From a virus: DNA of 64,000 bases. The stretch's first letter is position 1. Each line of letters opens with the position of its first letter. Positions 1 to 7,511 of this stretch are shown in pieces. The DNA is taken from IMG/VR virus record IMGVR_UViG_3300027779_001743, positions 1-64,000 of that record, one strand, 5' to 3'. The translations under genes and the position numbers were made by a program. Under the pieces are notes generated by a model that was given only the letters and a program-made list of their open reading frames with translations, ran no database searches and had not been told where the DNA came from.

Positions 1-122
1 ATTACATCACAATAGGTGGTGGTATCAATACTAATGTTGTGGATATATCATTAGCATATCTTTACAATACCGAGAGTTTCCACAACGAAACCTTAATGAT
101 TTCATTTGGGTTTGATTTTTAG
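1..122 (+). CDS. C-terminal end of an outer-membrane beta-barrel-like protein (partial)
   Basis: An open frame enters from the left edge (first full codon at position 3) and stops with TAG at 120-122. About 39 residues are visible. They alternate polar and hydrophobic residues and end in the sequence SFGFDF. A terminal aromatic residue after alternating residues is the usual C-terminal signature of bacterial outer-membrane barrels. The protein at 2072-3058 ends in a similar way (IIFGTNF). Function cannot be stated from this fragment; a secreted or host-envelope protein is the inference. Confidence 0.5.
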   Translation, partial: YITIGGGINTNVVDISLAYLYNTESFHNETLMISFGFDF

Positions 123-131
123 GATAAGATA

Positions 132-215
132 ATGATAGAATACAAATGTGAAAATTGTGATTGTGAAAATTGCGATTGTCAAAATTGCGATTGTCAAAAT
201 TGCGATTGTAAATAG
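132..215 (+). CDS. 27-residue cysteine-repeat mini-protein
   Basis: ATG at 132 opens a short frame ending with TAG at 213-215, between the barrel-protein end and the gene at 227. After MIEYK the peptide is almost wholly a repeat of Cys-(Glu/Gln)-Asn-Cys-Asp, giving nine cysteines and five acidic Asp/Glu residues in the last 22 residues. The spacing CxxCxC recalls small metal-binding peptides such as metallothioneins, but no family is recognised. The DNA is a 15-bp tandem repeat, so a replication-slippage origin is likely. A second reading is that this is a non-coding repeat; the intact frame, fitting stop and compact placement favour a gene. Confidence 0.5.
   Translation: MIEYKCENCDCENCDCQNCDCQNCDCK
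147..209 (+). repeat. 15-bp tandem repeat (four units)
   Basis: Four consecutive 15-bp units of the form TGTSAAAATTGYGAT run from 147 to 206, followed by one more TGT. Units differ only at the third position of the Asn-Cys codons and by a G/C change that switches Glu to Gln. The period is a multiple of three, so the repeat keeps the frame of the small Cys-rich peptide. Confidence 0.85.
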
Positions 216-226
216 AGGAAATTAAA

Positions 227-631
227 ATGGCAAAAGAAGTAATAGATACAGAAAAAATGTTAGATGATGCTCAGAATAAAAAATTCGGATTATCAATAAC
301 AAATATCGTAAGTTTAGTAACGGTGTTATCAGGTTTGATAGCAGGTTGGTATACTTTTACAGGTAGAATAGATTCATTAGAAGAAGTAGTTGAAGGATTT
401 GCAGAAGCAAGTGATATAGAAATAGTCACTAACAAAATTCAAAGTTTTGATGATGATATCGTTTACCTAAGAGAAAAATTAGATACCGTAGGTAATGTTG
501 ATTTATCACCATTAGAAAAGGATATCGTAAATCTTAATCGTGATATTAAAGAACTTAAAGGTTCTATTAAGAATCTTAAGGTAATGATTGAAGAGTTTCA
601 CGGTGACCCATTAGCAAGGTTTAAAAAATAA
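227..631 (+). CDS. Membrane-anchored coiled-coil protein, unknown function
   Basis: 134 residues. The start is supported by AGAGGAAATTAAA just upstream. After a polar stretch of about 20 residues there is one hydrophobic segment (roughly residues 24-44, including SLVTVLSGLIAGW). Beyond it the protein is acidic and heptad-like with no cysteines, ending in DPLARFKK. This is a single-pass membrane protein with a probable coiled coil on one side. In a phage such proteins can be lysis (spanin-type) or envelope-modifying proteins, but no motif decides this. The stop overlaps the next start (ATAATG). Confidence 0.75.
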   Translation: MAKEVIDTEKMLDDAQNKKFGLSITNIVSLVTVLSGLIAGWYTFTGRIDSLEEVVEGFAEASDIEIVTNKIQSFDDDIVYLREKLDTVGNVDLSPLEKDIVNLNRDIKELKGSIKNLKVMIEEFHGDPLARFKK

Positions 632-768
632 TGCAAATATTTAAAACAAAAGAAGCAAAACTCAAACACATACAAAATGAATTGAAACGAGATGATTTAT
701 CTTTAATTAAAAGATTAATTCTTATGGTACAATTGATGATGTTAGGGTTTGGTAAAACAGAAAAATGA
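631..768 (+). CDS. Small protein of 45 residues, unknown
   Basis: ATG at 631 overlaps the TAA of the upstream gene, and its TGA (766-768) overlaps the ATG of the ferredoxin gene at 765, so it sits snugly in an operon. The product is basic in its first half ([18 protein letters not shown]) and has a Met/Leu-rich amphipathic segment near the end ([13 protein letters not shown]). No family is recognised. The perfect overlaps at both ends are the main reason to accept it as a gene. Confidence 0.6.
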   Translation: MQIFKTKEAKLKHIQNELKRDDLSLIKRLILMVQLMMLGFGKTEK

Positions 769-1052
769 CTTTTATCATAACAGACCCGTGTATTGGTACT
801 TGTGATACAGCTTGTGTATCGGTTTGTCCAGTGGATTGTATTCACGGACCAGACGACCCAACAGGATTAGGAGCAGAAGTTATTGGTATGAAAGACCTTT
901 CTGGAAAACAACTTTATATTGACCCAGAAGAATGTATTGATTGTGGAGCGTGTGAACCTGAATGTCCAGTTGACGCTATTTGGGATGAAGATGACGCACC
1001 AGAAGATATGGAAAAATTTATAGAAATTAACGCAAACTTTTTTAAGGGATAG
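765..1052 (+). CDS. Two-cluster bacterial ferredoxin (7Fe/8Fe type)
   Basis: 95 residues. The first cluster motif near residues 9-25 reads [18 protein letters not shown], the pattern of seven-iron ferredoxins (C-I-G-x-x-D-x-x-C-x-x-x-C-P). The second, near residues 57-67, is [12 protein letters not shown], a classic [4Fe-4S] motif. The C-terminal tail with FIEINANFF is also typical of this family. An extra Cys at position 13 could allow a [4Fe-4S] rather than [3Fe-4S] first cluster. Ferredoxins carry single electrons in the cytoplasm. Two radical-SAM enzymes encoded downstream would need such a donor, although a link is only inference. ATG at 765 overlaps the upstream stop. Confidence 0.93.
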   Translation: MTFIITDPCIGTCDTACVSVCPVDCIHGPDDPTGLGAEVIGMKDLSGKQLYIDPEECIDCGACEPECPVDAIWDEDDAPEDMEKFIEINANFFKG

Positions 1053-1054
1053 AA

Positions 1055-1351
1055 ATGAAAAATTTAAAAGAACAATACACGAGATTTTTTGGTCCACTAA
1101 CAGAACAAAAAGTATATGTCGATGCTATTGAATGGTTTGGAAGTAGAAGTGAAGCAAGTGGATTTGCCAAAAGATATAAATTAAAAATGGATTCTTTTGG
1201 TTATTCGGGTGGACATAATACTTTTGGTTTGAAAGGTGATAAAAAAGATTTACTAAAAGCATTTACGAGTGATGAGTTTGCACAAAGTTCTGATTTACCA
1301 AAAACACTAAACAAACAACAAGCTTTAAAAATGTATCCAGAAATAAAATAG
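1055..1351 (+). CDS. Conserved-looking small protein, unknown
   Basis: 98 residues, starting 2 bp after the ferredoxin stop; AAGGGATAGAA precedes the ATG. The product is rich in Lys, Phe and Gly, has no signal peptide, membrane segment or Cys pair, and contains an aromatic-glycine stretch (SFGYSGGHNTFGLKG). I do not recognise it. It is probably cotranscribed with the ferredoxin and the CsgG-type gene that follows. Confidence 0.65.
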   Translation: MKNLKEQYTRFFGPLTEQKVYVDAIEWFGSRSEASGFAKRYKLKMDSFGYSGGHNTFGLKGDKKDLLKAFTSDEFAQSSDLPKTLNKQQALKMYPEIK

Positions 1352-1361
1352 GAGTAGAAAA

Positions 1362-2066
1362 ATGAAACATATATTAAATTTATTTATATTAATGTTTTTA
1401 TTAGGTTGTGCAACTTCATCAGTTGAAGCACAATCAGGTAAAACAAAAGTTCAATCTAAAATAGCTTCCTATGAAGCAGAAAAAACTCTTGATGATATCA
1501 AGTGGTTTGATGGAGAACCTGAAGGAGTTCAATTGATTCAGATTTCCATTTCAGAAAATATTCTAAATGCCTATCCAGAACTTCGTGATAAACGAGTTGG
1601 ATTTGGTGTAACTAATAGAATTATTGAAGTCTTGGAAGAAGCAGGACGATTCTACTTCGTTGAAGAAAAAGAAGAAGTATTAAATAAAATGGTTCAAGAG
1701 TGGGAAAGAAGTGTTAGTGGATTACTTGACAATGAATTAGATAGTGTTGGACAATTTGCGCAAACTAAATACTTTGTATATGCAGAATTGTATGACTTTG
1801 CAGTATCTAATCAAGAAGAAATATCAAGAAGAAAAGCAAAATTAAAAAATACCACAATGGTTGGTATTCAAGTTCGTCTTGTTTCAGTTGAAACAGGTAA
1901 GTATATTACGGGTAGTGGTTTAGGAACTTCAGCAAAAGAAGGTGAAGGACTATTAAAAAATCTTGATATGTCATTTGACCAATCTACCGTTTCATTTGCA
2001 ACAACGGGTGCAGTAATAACTGCAGTCGCAAATGTATTAAGACGAATGGAAAAAAGAGGTTGGTAA
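1362..2066 (+). CDS. CsgG-type outer-membrane lipoprotein
   Basis: 234 residues, with AGGAG before the ATG. The N-terminus is a lipoprotein signal (hydrophobic core followed by LLGCATS, so Cys16 would be lipidated). The remainder fits the CsgG family: the segment around RVGFGVTNRIIEVLEEAGRF, a central QFAQTKYFVYAELYDF strand, and a late VRLVSVETGKYITGSGLG strand pair followed by a helix ending in VANVLRRMEK. CsgG forms the secretion pore of curli systems. CsgG-like genes are known in T4-like marine phages, including pelagiphage HTVC008M. The role during infection is unknown. The neighbours are other envelope proteins, suggesting a shared envelope task. Confidence 0.8.
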   Translation: MKHILNLFILMFLLGCATSSVEAQSGKTKVQSKIASYEAEKTLDDIKWFDGEPEGVQLIQISISENILNAYPELRDKRVGFGVTNRIIEVLEEAGRFYFVEEKEEVLNKMVQEWERSVSGLLDNELDSVGQFAQTKYFVYAELYDFAVSNQEEISRRKAKLKNTTMVGIQVRLVSVETGKYITGSGLGTSAKEGEGLLKNLDMSFDQSTVSFATTGAVITAVANVLRRMEKRGW

Positions 2067-2071
2067 AATGA

Positions 2072-3058
2072 ATGAAATGGTTACTCACATTATTATTAGT
2101 AAGTAGTTTATATGGACAAGGTTTTGGTTATAATTATATAGACCCTTGTAATCAACAAGCGGTTAATCTTAATTATACAACTGAAACAACAGAGAATGGA
2201 TTTTGGGTTACTTATTATAACCAAAGAGCATTTTTTACTTGGGAACAAGTAGCAGACGGAACATTACAAGCTTGGACACAACAAGTATATAGAGACTTTG
2301 AAAATTTATTTCCTTGTGCGGTCAATATTGCAGAAGAAGCGTTAGCATCAGCCAGCACATTGGGTTTGACAGAAGAATTAGAGTCAGACGAAGAAGAGGA
2401 TATATCAACATCAGAACCAAGTTTTATCGGTGGAGATATCGTTAATACTTTTTATGATTATGGTTCAGTAGCAACATTTAATTCGGTTTATTCACAAGAG
2501 AATTTTGATTTAACACAAGAATTTAATTATACAATGAACATTACTTTGGATTTAAAAAAGATATTGGGATTGTATGGTAGGTCACAAAAGAATAAAGACA
2601 AAAAACAAAGTTCTTTTTGGAATGCAGGAGCATTATATTATAGAACCTTTGAGGGTAGTGATTGGTTGATAACAGGTAATTACGGAAAAGTAATCAAAGG
2701 TGATTTAAACCAAGTTGGATTATTGAGTTCATCAGTTGGACAAATATCCAAAGAAAACTTTTTAAATATGAATTTGATGTATGGGTATAGATATCCAATA
2801 AAAATGAGAAACAATACCTTAAACTTGCAGACTTTTGTAAGTTATACGATTTTTCGTTATTATGAGGGATTAAAAACAGAAAACAAATATTTATTACTGG
2901 AAAGTCCTATATTGATTTATCCAGGGTTCAATATAGATATTAATTTTACCGAAACATTTAAGATGAATTTTGGATTTAATGTAGGATACAATACCTTAGT
3001 CAATGACTTAGGTGAAAGAAATATTAATTATTCCATTATATTTGGAACTAATTTTTAA
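2072..3058 (+). CDS. Secreted outer-membrane beta-barrel-like protein
   Basis: 328 residues. A signal peptide is clear (MKWLLTLLLVSSLYGQ, cleavage likely near Gln16-Gly17). Residues of about 20-110 form a soluble part with two cysteines and an acidic stretch (ESDEEEDISTSE). The rest alternates polar and hydrophobic residues with many Tyr/Phe/Asn and ends in SIIFGTNF, which has the aromatic C-terminus expected of barrels. It starts 5 bp after the CsgG-like gene. A porin, adhesin or receptor-blocking protein are all possible; no specific family is recognised. Confidence 0.65.
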   Translation: MKWLLTLLLVSSLYGQGFGYNYIDPCNQQAVNLNYTTETTENGFWVTYYNQRAFFTWEQVADGTLQAWTQQVYRDFENLFPCAVNIAEEALASASTLGLTEELESDEEEDISTSEPSFIGGDIVNTFYDYGSVATFNSVYSQENFDLTQEFNYTMNITLDLKKILGLYGRSQKNKDKKQSSFWNAGALYYRTFEGSDWLITGNYGKVIKGDLNQVGLLSSSVGQISKENFLNMNLMYGYRYPIKMRNNTLNLQTFVSYTIFRYYEGLKTENKYLLLESPILIYPGFNIDINFTETFKMNFGFNVGYNTLVNDLGERNINYSIIFGTNF

Positions 3059-3068
3059 GGAGAAGAAA

Positions 3069-3584
3069 ATGAAGAAACTATGGTTAATCGTATTACTAAT
3101 TGGATTAGTAAATGCACAAATGCCAGAACCAACAATGGTTGGTCAAGACAAACTACAATTCCCAACTTTGACTATTAACAATTTTGTTAATCAAGCAGAG
3201 ATTGCGGGATTAGAAGACTCAAGAGTTTTCTTAGGTATAACGAATATACTTACAGAAAATGTGATGGATTCAAGATATGATTTAGTAGAAAACGAATCAG
3301 ACTTTGAATTAACAGCAAGAGTTGTTTATCTTGGAAGACCAAGAACATCAACAACAATACTTGGAATATTTAAAAAGCAAACCACTACAACAGAAATTAG
3401 AGTTGTGGTTGAATTATTAAATAAAAAGACAGGTACAGTCGTTAGTGGTAATGGAGTAGGAACTATTGATAAAGAAATAAGTGCTACTGGTTTTCAAATA
3501 AACGAAGAATTACCTTTCGATAGAAGTGAACTCGGTGGAGCTTTGAAAGAGGCAATAGGTAATGCGGTTCAAGAAATATTATAA
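3069..3584 (+). CDS. Secreted CsgG-like protein without lipobox
   Basis: 171 residues from the ATG at 3069, which follows AAGGAGAAGAA. A longer in-frame start at 3012 would bury the gene in its neighbour and lacks a binding site. The signal peptide is MKKLWLIVLLIGLVNAQ. The mature part resembles the CsgG core: a TNILTENVMDSRYDLVE helix, then strand pairs around TEIRVVVELLNKKTGTVVSG and a terminal helix (GGALKEAIGNAVQEIL). It lacks the lipidated Cys of the protein at 1362 and looks like a divergent partner. Its last 23 bp overlap the next gene in another frame. Confidence 0.6.
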   Translation: MKKLWLIVLLIGLVNAQMPEPTMVGQDKLQFPTLTINNFVNQAEIAGLEDSRVFLGITNILTENVMDSRYDLVENESDFELTARVVYLGRPRTSTTILGIFKKQTTTTEIRVVVELLNKKTGTVVSGNGVGTIDKEISATGFQINEELPFDRSELGGALKEAIGNAVQEIL

Positions 3585-4275
3585 AGATATACTTTCATTA
3601 ATAGCATCGTTATCTTTATTGGCATCAGTTTATTTTGCAAATCATTATGATATAAAACAATTATATCGTGAATTTGTAGGATTGAGATTGAAAGTTCAAG
3701 TTCAAGAAAAACTAATAGATAGTTTAGAAGATAGAGTTAATTTATTATCTGAACAAAATGAAGTTCTATTGGTTGACTTGGAAGAACACAATGAAACTCG
3801 TGGTATTGAGAATGCAGTATTATTAGAAAGATTACAAAATTTAGAATACAAGATTGAAGTCTTAGGAATGAAGTCAACATTATCTAATATATCAGGTAAT
3901 GATAGATTTGAATTTACAGATAAACAAGTCAATCGTGTCGGTCAATACGAAACTAAAGGTCAAGTATTGGTTGCGTGGAAAGATGATTATCTAACAACTA
4001 AGAAAGTTAATGTCAATACAATTGGTGAAATTAATTTAACACCAAAGATAGAAAAGATTAATAAAGATGAATTTGTTTCGTATATTGATGAAACGTATAT
4101 TGGTGGTATAACAATAAGAGGTAGGGGTGAAATCCAAAAGATACAACCACCAAGAAACCAATTAACAATTGGGCCATTTTTGGGTGTAGCATACAATAAC
4201 ACAACGGGTATGACCGAACCAGTAATTGGAATTGGTATAACCTACAATTTAATTAAACTATGGGACTGGAGATGA
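3562..4275 (+). CDS. Membrane-anchored coiled-coil protein with a beta-rich C-terminus
   Basis: 237 residues. One hydrophobic segment near residues 10-28 (ILSLIASLSLLASVYFANH) is followed by a heptad region of about 60 residues (VQVQEKLIDSLEDRVNLLSE and onwards). After residue 120 it becomes mixed, and the last 40 residues are Gly/Ile/Thr rich (GPFLGVAYN, GIGITYNL), like short membrane-inserting strands. A protein that spans the inner membrane and reaches outward by a coiled coil would suit a spanin-like role, but this is only inference. It overlaps both neighbours (23 bp upstream, 4 bp downstream). Confidence 0.65.
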   Translation: MRFKKYYKDILSLIASLSLLASVYFANHYDIKQLYREFVGLRLKVQVQEKLIDSLEDRVNLLSEQNEVLLVDLEEHNETRGIENAVLLERLQNLEYKIEVLGMKSTLSNISGNDRFEFTDKQVNRVGQYETKGQVLVAWKDDYLTTKKVNVNTIGEINLTPKIEKINKDEFVSYIDETYIGGITIRGRGEIQKIQPPRNQLTIGPFLGVAYNNTTGMTEPVIGIGITYNLIKLWDWR

Positions 4276-4790
4276 TTAAGTTAAAAACATTATTAGAACA
4301 AAAGTTAAGAGTATTTGATTTTGATGATACATTAGTTAAGTCTAATTCAAGAATACACGTAACGAATAAAGGAAAGAGAAAAACATTAACAACTGGTGAA
4401 TACGCAATATACAAAGCTAAACCAGGTGATGAGTTTGACTTTACTGATTTTAGTAAAGTAATTGAACCCAAAAAGATTAAAGCAATGTTTAGGGTTTTTA
4501 AGAATATTTATAAAGCTTCTGGCAATAGAAGATTAACAATTTTAACAGCAAGAGCTGCATACAAGCCAGTTCGTCAATTTTTTAAAGACATCGGATATGA
4601 TGTTTATGTTGTTGCATTATCAAGTTCTAATCCAAAAGATAAATCAGATTGGATTGAAAAGCAAATTAAAGGTGGGTATGATGATGTATTATTCTTTGAT
4701 GATTCAAGAAAAAATATAGAAGCAGTAAAGAAATTAGAAAAACAATATCCTGATATCAAAATGGTAACCAGGTTAGTTAATTATGATTAG
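4272..4790 (+). CDS. HAD-superfamily hydrolase (phosphatase-type)
   Basis: 172 residues from the ATG at 4272, which overlaps the preceding TGA. Motif I is FDFDDTL (Asp16 nucleophile, Asp18 acid/base), motif II is TILTARA, and motif IV is DVLFFDDSRKN. These are the signatures of HAD phosphatases; T4 Pnkp carries such a domain for 3'-phosphate removal. The gene lies in the nucleic-acid region. The first nine residues (MIKLKTLLE) match the start of the P-loop kinase at 47985 and of the protein at 50703, and precede the HAD fold directly. I read this as a possible capsid-targeting peptide. The natural substrate cannot be read from sequence. Confidence 0.85.
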   Translation: MIKLKTLLEQKLRVFDFDDTLVKSNSRIHVTNKGKRKTLTTGEYAIYKAKPGDEFDFTDFSKVIEPKKIKAMFRVFKNIYKASGNRRLTILTARAAYKPVRQFFKDIGYDVYVVALSSSNPKDKSDWIEKQIKGGYDDVLFFDDSRKNIEAVKKLEKQYPDIKMVTRLVNYD

Positions 4791-4989
4791 ATTAGAAATC
4801 AGAGGTGGTGTTCAAAAACTCAAACAAATATGTAGTGTTTGTAAATCTGAACTTAAAACTTTACATCCTGATGAGATAATGATAAAGCCACCAAATGCCG
4901 ATATAACTATAGCAGATTCGAGTGGTAGTGTAGTTACAAGAACTGAAATAGATAGTATAAATAATTATATATGTGAGGAGTGTGAATAA
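4783..4989 (+). CDS. Small zinc-ribbon-like protein
   Basis: 68 residues, overlapping the HAD gene by 8 bp. CSVC near residues 17-20 and CEEC at the C-terminus make a two-pair CxxC arrangement as in zinc ribbons, with about 45 residues between the pairs. The middle is Asp/Ser/Thr rich. No specific family is recognised. Its TAA overlaps the next ATG (TAATG). Confidence 0.65.
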   Translation: MIRLEIRGGVQKLKQICSVCKSELKTLHPDEIMIKPPNADITIADSSGSVVTRTEIDSINNYICEECE

Positions 4990-5153
4990 TGGGTTGGTTC
5001 GGAAGTAAAAAAGTAGAAGAAAAGCCAGTAGAGAAAAAGGTTGAGCAAAAAGTAGAAGTAAAGGATACTAAATCTACAAATATAATTTATCAGGGTCCAA
5101 TGTCTGGAATGAAAGAAGCATTGGATACGTGGAACAAGGAAAATAAAAGATGA
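4989..5153 (+). CDS. Small Lys/Glu/Val-rich protein of 54 residues
   Basis: ATG at 4989 overlaps the upstream TAA, and the TGA at 5151-5153 overlaps the next ATG at 5150, so both ends fit the operon. The product starts MGWFGSKKVEEKPVEKK, runs through charged Lys/Glu/Val repeats, and ends with a short amphipathic helix (GMKEALDTWNKENKR). It resembles short linker-like phage proteins, but no family is recognised. Confidence 0.6.
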   Translation: MGWFGSKKVEEKPVEKKVEQKVEVKDTKSTNIIYQGPMSGMKEALDTWNKENKR

Positions 5154-5566
5154 AAGAATTAACTAAAATACATTTACTAATGGAAAGAACAGACTTACAA
5201 TATGTAGCTGAACAATTAGTAGATTACTATGAGTTATCCTCAAAGGTAAAGATAAAAAGAGGAAGATATAAAGATGAAAAGGCTTTCTATCATTGGCACG
5301 ACAATGTAATTCACATAGACCCAAGTCAAAGTTCTAAACAATTTATCATTTCAGCTCTACACGAGATATTCCACGCAATACAAACCGTTAAAGCAGGTGG
5401 ACCAAGTAAAATGCAACGAATGGCAGAAGAGGAGTGGGGTAAAGCGGCTAATGGTGATTATGGTAAACGAGGAGAGAAGAATCCTTATAAGTATGTTCCA
5501 TTCGAAATAGAAGCTGAGAAGTGGGCACAAACAGAATATCGTAAAAGATGGAAAGGTAATTTCTAA
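5150..5566 (+). CDS. HExxH zinc metalloprotease-like protein
   Basis: 138 residues. The segment SALHEIFHAIQ gives an HExxH zinc site (His71, Glu72, His75), and a downstream FEIEAEKWA helix near residue 120 can supply the third ligand Glu. Such small proteases occur in the ImmA/IrrE and SprT-like groups. The first residues (MKELTKIHLLMER) again look like a hydrophobic peptide ending in Glu, as in other proteins of this phage. The role could be virion maturation or attack on a host regulator; the sequence does not decide. Confidence 0.75.
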   Translation: MKELTKIHLLMERTDLQYVAEQLVDYYELSSKVKIKRGRYKDEKAFYHWHDNVIHIDPSQSSKQFIISALHEIFHAIQTVKAGGPSKMQRMAEEEWGKAANGDYGKRGEKNPYKYVPFEIEAEKWAQTEYRKRWKGNF

Positions 5567-5699
5567 TACTGGTATAACTTTTGCTTTATCAGTACCTACC
5601 TACAATTATATATATGGTTAAAAATACTGAAAATCAATTATTTCTTTTTTAAATAAAATAAATTAAGTTTTAGAAGTTTTATCTTATACTTATTACTAT
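5567..5699 (+). promoter_or_regulatory. Intergenic region, probable promoter for the replication genes
   Basis: This is the first clear gap in the tight operon (133 bp, very A+T rich). A -10-like TATACT lies at 5685-5690 with a weak -35-like TTAAGT at 5663-5668 (16-bp spacing). TTATACTTATTA recurs in nearly the same form on the minus strand in front of the gene at 10821-11000. The next gene has no evident Shine-Dalgarno site. No tRNA or convincing hairpin is seen. Confidence 0.3.
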
Positions 5700-6035
5700 A
5701 TGAAAAGTCGTTCAGCAAAGAACAAGGGCAAAAGGTTACAGAATAACGTCCGAGATTTAATCTTGGAAAAATTCCAACAATTAGAAGAAGATGATGTTCG
5801 TTCAATCACAATGGGTGATTCGGGTGAAGATATCTTATTATCACCTGCCGCAAGGAAATTGTTTCCATTCTCGGTAGAATGTAAAAATCAAGAAAAATTA
5901 AACATATGGAGTTCATTAGAACAAACCGAAACCAACGCAGGTAAGCATACACCTTTACTGATATTTAAAAGAAATAGAAGTAAAACATATGCAGTCTTAC
6001 AATTAGATGACTTAATGGAGATGTTAGATGAGTAA
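5700..6035 (+). CDS. PD-(D/E)xK-like nuclease (resolvase-type)
   Basis: 111 residues. After a basic start (MKSRSAKNKGKRLQ) comes GDSGEDILLS and then FPFSVECKN, the spaced acidic-Asp and ExK motifs of PD-(D/E)xK nucleases; the next helix holds Gln and Asn residues. Small phage enzymes of this type include Holliday-junction resolvase-like and repair nucleases. It begins the replication/recombination cluster and is followed, with 8 bp overlap, by the cytidylyltransferase-type gene. Exact substrate (branched DNA or other) is inference. Confidence 0.7.
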   Translation: MKSRSAKNKGKRLQNNVRDLILEKFQQLEEDDVRSITMGDSGEDILLSPAARKLFPFSVECKNQEKLNIWSSLEQTETNAGKHTPLLIFKRNRSKTYAVLQLDDLMEMLDE

Positions 6036-6576
6036 AGAACAAAAAATAGTTATAGCAAGTGGATATTTTGACCCGATACACGTTGGTCATTTAGAATATT
6101 TAAAAATGGCAAATGAGTTAGGTGATAAGTTAGTAGTTATCATCAATAATGATGAACAAGCTATACTGAAAAAGGGTAAACCCTTTATGGCAGAAAAAGA
6201 TAGATTGGAAATTGTTTTTGCGTTAGGTATAGTGGATGAGGTTATGATAAGTGTAGACGAGGACGCAAGTGTGTCTAAATCACTCGAGATGGTGGCTAGG
6301 TTCCACGAACTCTCAAGTCTTACCTTTTGTAAGGGTGGAGATAGGAACTTCGGGGAAGTTCCAGAAGTTAAAACTTGTGAACGATTAAATATTGAAATGG
6401 TAGACGGATTAGGTGAAAAGATTAGAAGTTCATCGGAATATACGGGCTTAAAAGAAAAGCTACCTACATTGAGTGATATGGAGATGATTGCTCAAGGCAT
6501 TAAAAATTTAGATTTAGAAGAAGAGTTAGAAGCTCGTGATTTAAAAGCTAGGGAATCGGGTCTATTGGAAGTATGA
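6028..6576 (+). CDS. Cytidylyltransferase-type nucleotidyltransferase
   Basis: 182 residues. GYFDPIHVGHLEYL carries the HxGH motif and KIRSSS the second conserved motif of the nucleotidyltransferase superfamily that includes glycerol-3-phosphate cytidylyltransferase and the RfaE heptose adenylyltransferase domain. The enzyme would activate a phosphorylated small molecule with CTP or ATP. It lies between a nuclease and the primase, overlapping the primase by 4 bp, so it is coexpressed with replication genes. A sugar or lipid head-group substrate would fit the large glycan island elsewhere in the genome; NMN is less likely from the sequence. Confidence 0.8.
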   Translation: MSKEQKIVIASGYFDPIHVGHLEYLKMANELGDKLVVIINNDEQAILKKGKPFMAEKDRLEIVFALGIVDEVMISVDEDASVSKSLEMVARFHELSSLTFCKGGDRNFGEVPEVKTCERLNIEMVDGLGEKIRSSSEYTGLKEKLPTLSDMEMIAQGIKNLDLEEELEARDLKARESGLLEV

Positions 6577-7511
6577 ATTTAAGTTTAATACAATTATTAG
6601 ATAAAGTATTGAATTCCAAAGGACAATCTTTAAGCAAGACCAATGAGTATATGTATTGGAGTCCTTTTGTTCAACACCACAAACCAAAACTACAAGTCAA
6701 TATCCAAACGGGTAAATGGCATTGTTGGGTAAGTAATCAAGGTGGCCACAATCTATATCAATTATTTAAGAAAGTTAGCGCGGGATATAATGAGTTCAAA
6801 GAGTTAAATACATTACTCGGAGATACATCTTTTTATCAGAAAGACGATGATACAAAATTAGAAGTAATACAATTACCAAAAGAAATGAAATCATTGGCAG
6901 ACCCATTCGATACATCAGTCATTAAAGAACACGCATTAAGATTTTTAAGAAAACGAGGATTCAATTCAGAAGACATTGAACGATACAATTTAGGATATTG
7001 CTCAGAAGGTATATATAATAATAGAGTCATTATACCGAGTTATGATTCAGATGGAACATTAAATTACTTTGTAGGACGAGATTTTTATAATTCAAACTTC
7101 AAATATAAAAACCCACCTTTCCCAAAAGATGTTATCGGATTCGACCTATATGTTAATTGGTCATTACCGATTATTTTGGTAGAGGGAGTATTTGACGCTA
7201 TGAGCATTAAATCCAATTCAATCCCTTTGTTCGGGAAAAGTATTTTACCTAAACTTTCAAAAAAGATTATCGAAAAACGAGTTAACTCTATATTTATTGT
7301 TTTAGATGGAGATGCTTTTAACGATGCTATCCAAATGGTTGAGAAGTTTACCGACAACGGAATCTCGGTTAACTTTGTTAAATTGGACGGAAACGACCCC
7401 AACGATTTAGGTTATCGTAAAATGATTGATAAAATCCACGAAGCAGTTCCAATGAACTTTAAAACACTAATGGAAATGAAATTATATGGAAAACAATACT
7501 TGGCAAATTGA
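6573..7511 (+). CDS. DnaG-type DNA primase (T4 gp61-like)
   Basis: 312 residues. The N-terminal part has the degenerate zinc-domain pattern with KWHCWVSNQGGHNLYQLF, followed by a linker with HALRFLRKRGFNSEDI and the Toprim core: LVEGVFDAMS (catalytic Glu) and FIVLDGDAF (Asp-x-Asp). The length is close to that of T4 gp61. It would lay RNA primers on the lagging strand. No helicase gene lies beside it in this window. The TOPRIM acidic residues are all present, so it should be active. Its end overlaps the next small gene by 26 bp. Confidence 0.88.
   Translation: MNLSLIQLLDKVLNSKGQSLSKTNEYMYWSPFVQHHKPKLQVNIQTGKWHCWVSNQGGHNLYQLFKKVSAGYNEFKELNTLLGDTSFYQKDDDTKLEVIQLPKEMKSLADPFDTSVIKEHALRFLRKRGFNSEDIERYNLGYCSEGIYNNRVIIPSYDSDGTLNYFVGRDFYNSNFKYKNPPFPKDVIGFDLYVNWSLPIILVEGVFDAMSIKSNSIPLFGKSILPKLSKKIIEKRVNSIFIVLDGDAFNDAIQMVEKFTDNGISVNFVKLDGNDPNDLGYRKMIDKIHEAVPMNFKTLMEMKLYGKQYLAN

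Noticed and set aside
147-209. The 15-bp repeat as a small CRISPR-like array
   Set aside because: Units are directly adjacent with no spacers, and the period keeps a reading frame.
3012-3068. Longer N-terminus for the secreted CsgG-like protein
   Set aside because: It would overlap the barrel gene, lacks a ribosome site and would bury the clear signal peptide that starts at 3069.
5567-5699. A tRNA or small RNA in the gap before the nuclease gene
   Set aside because: No cloverleaf, no T-loop-like sequence and no G+C-rich stem is visible in this A/T-rich stretch.
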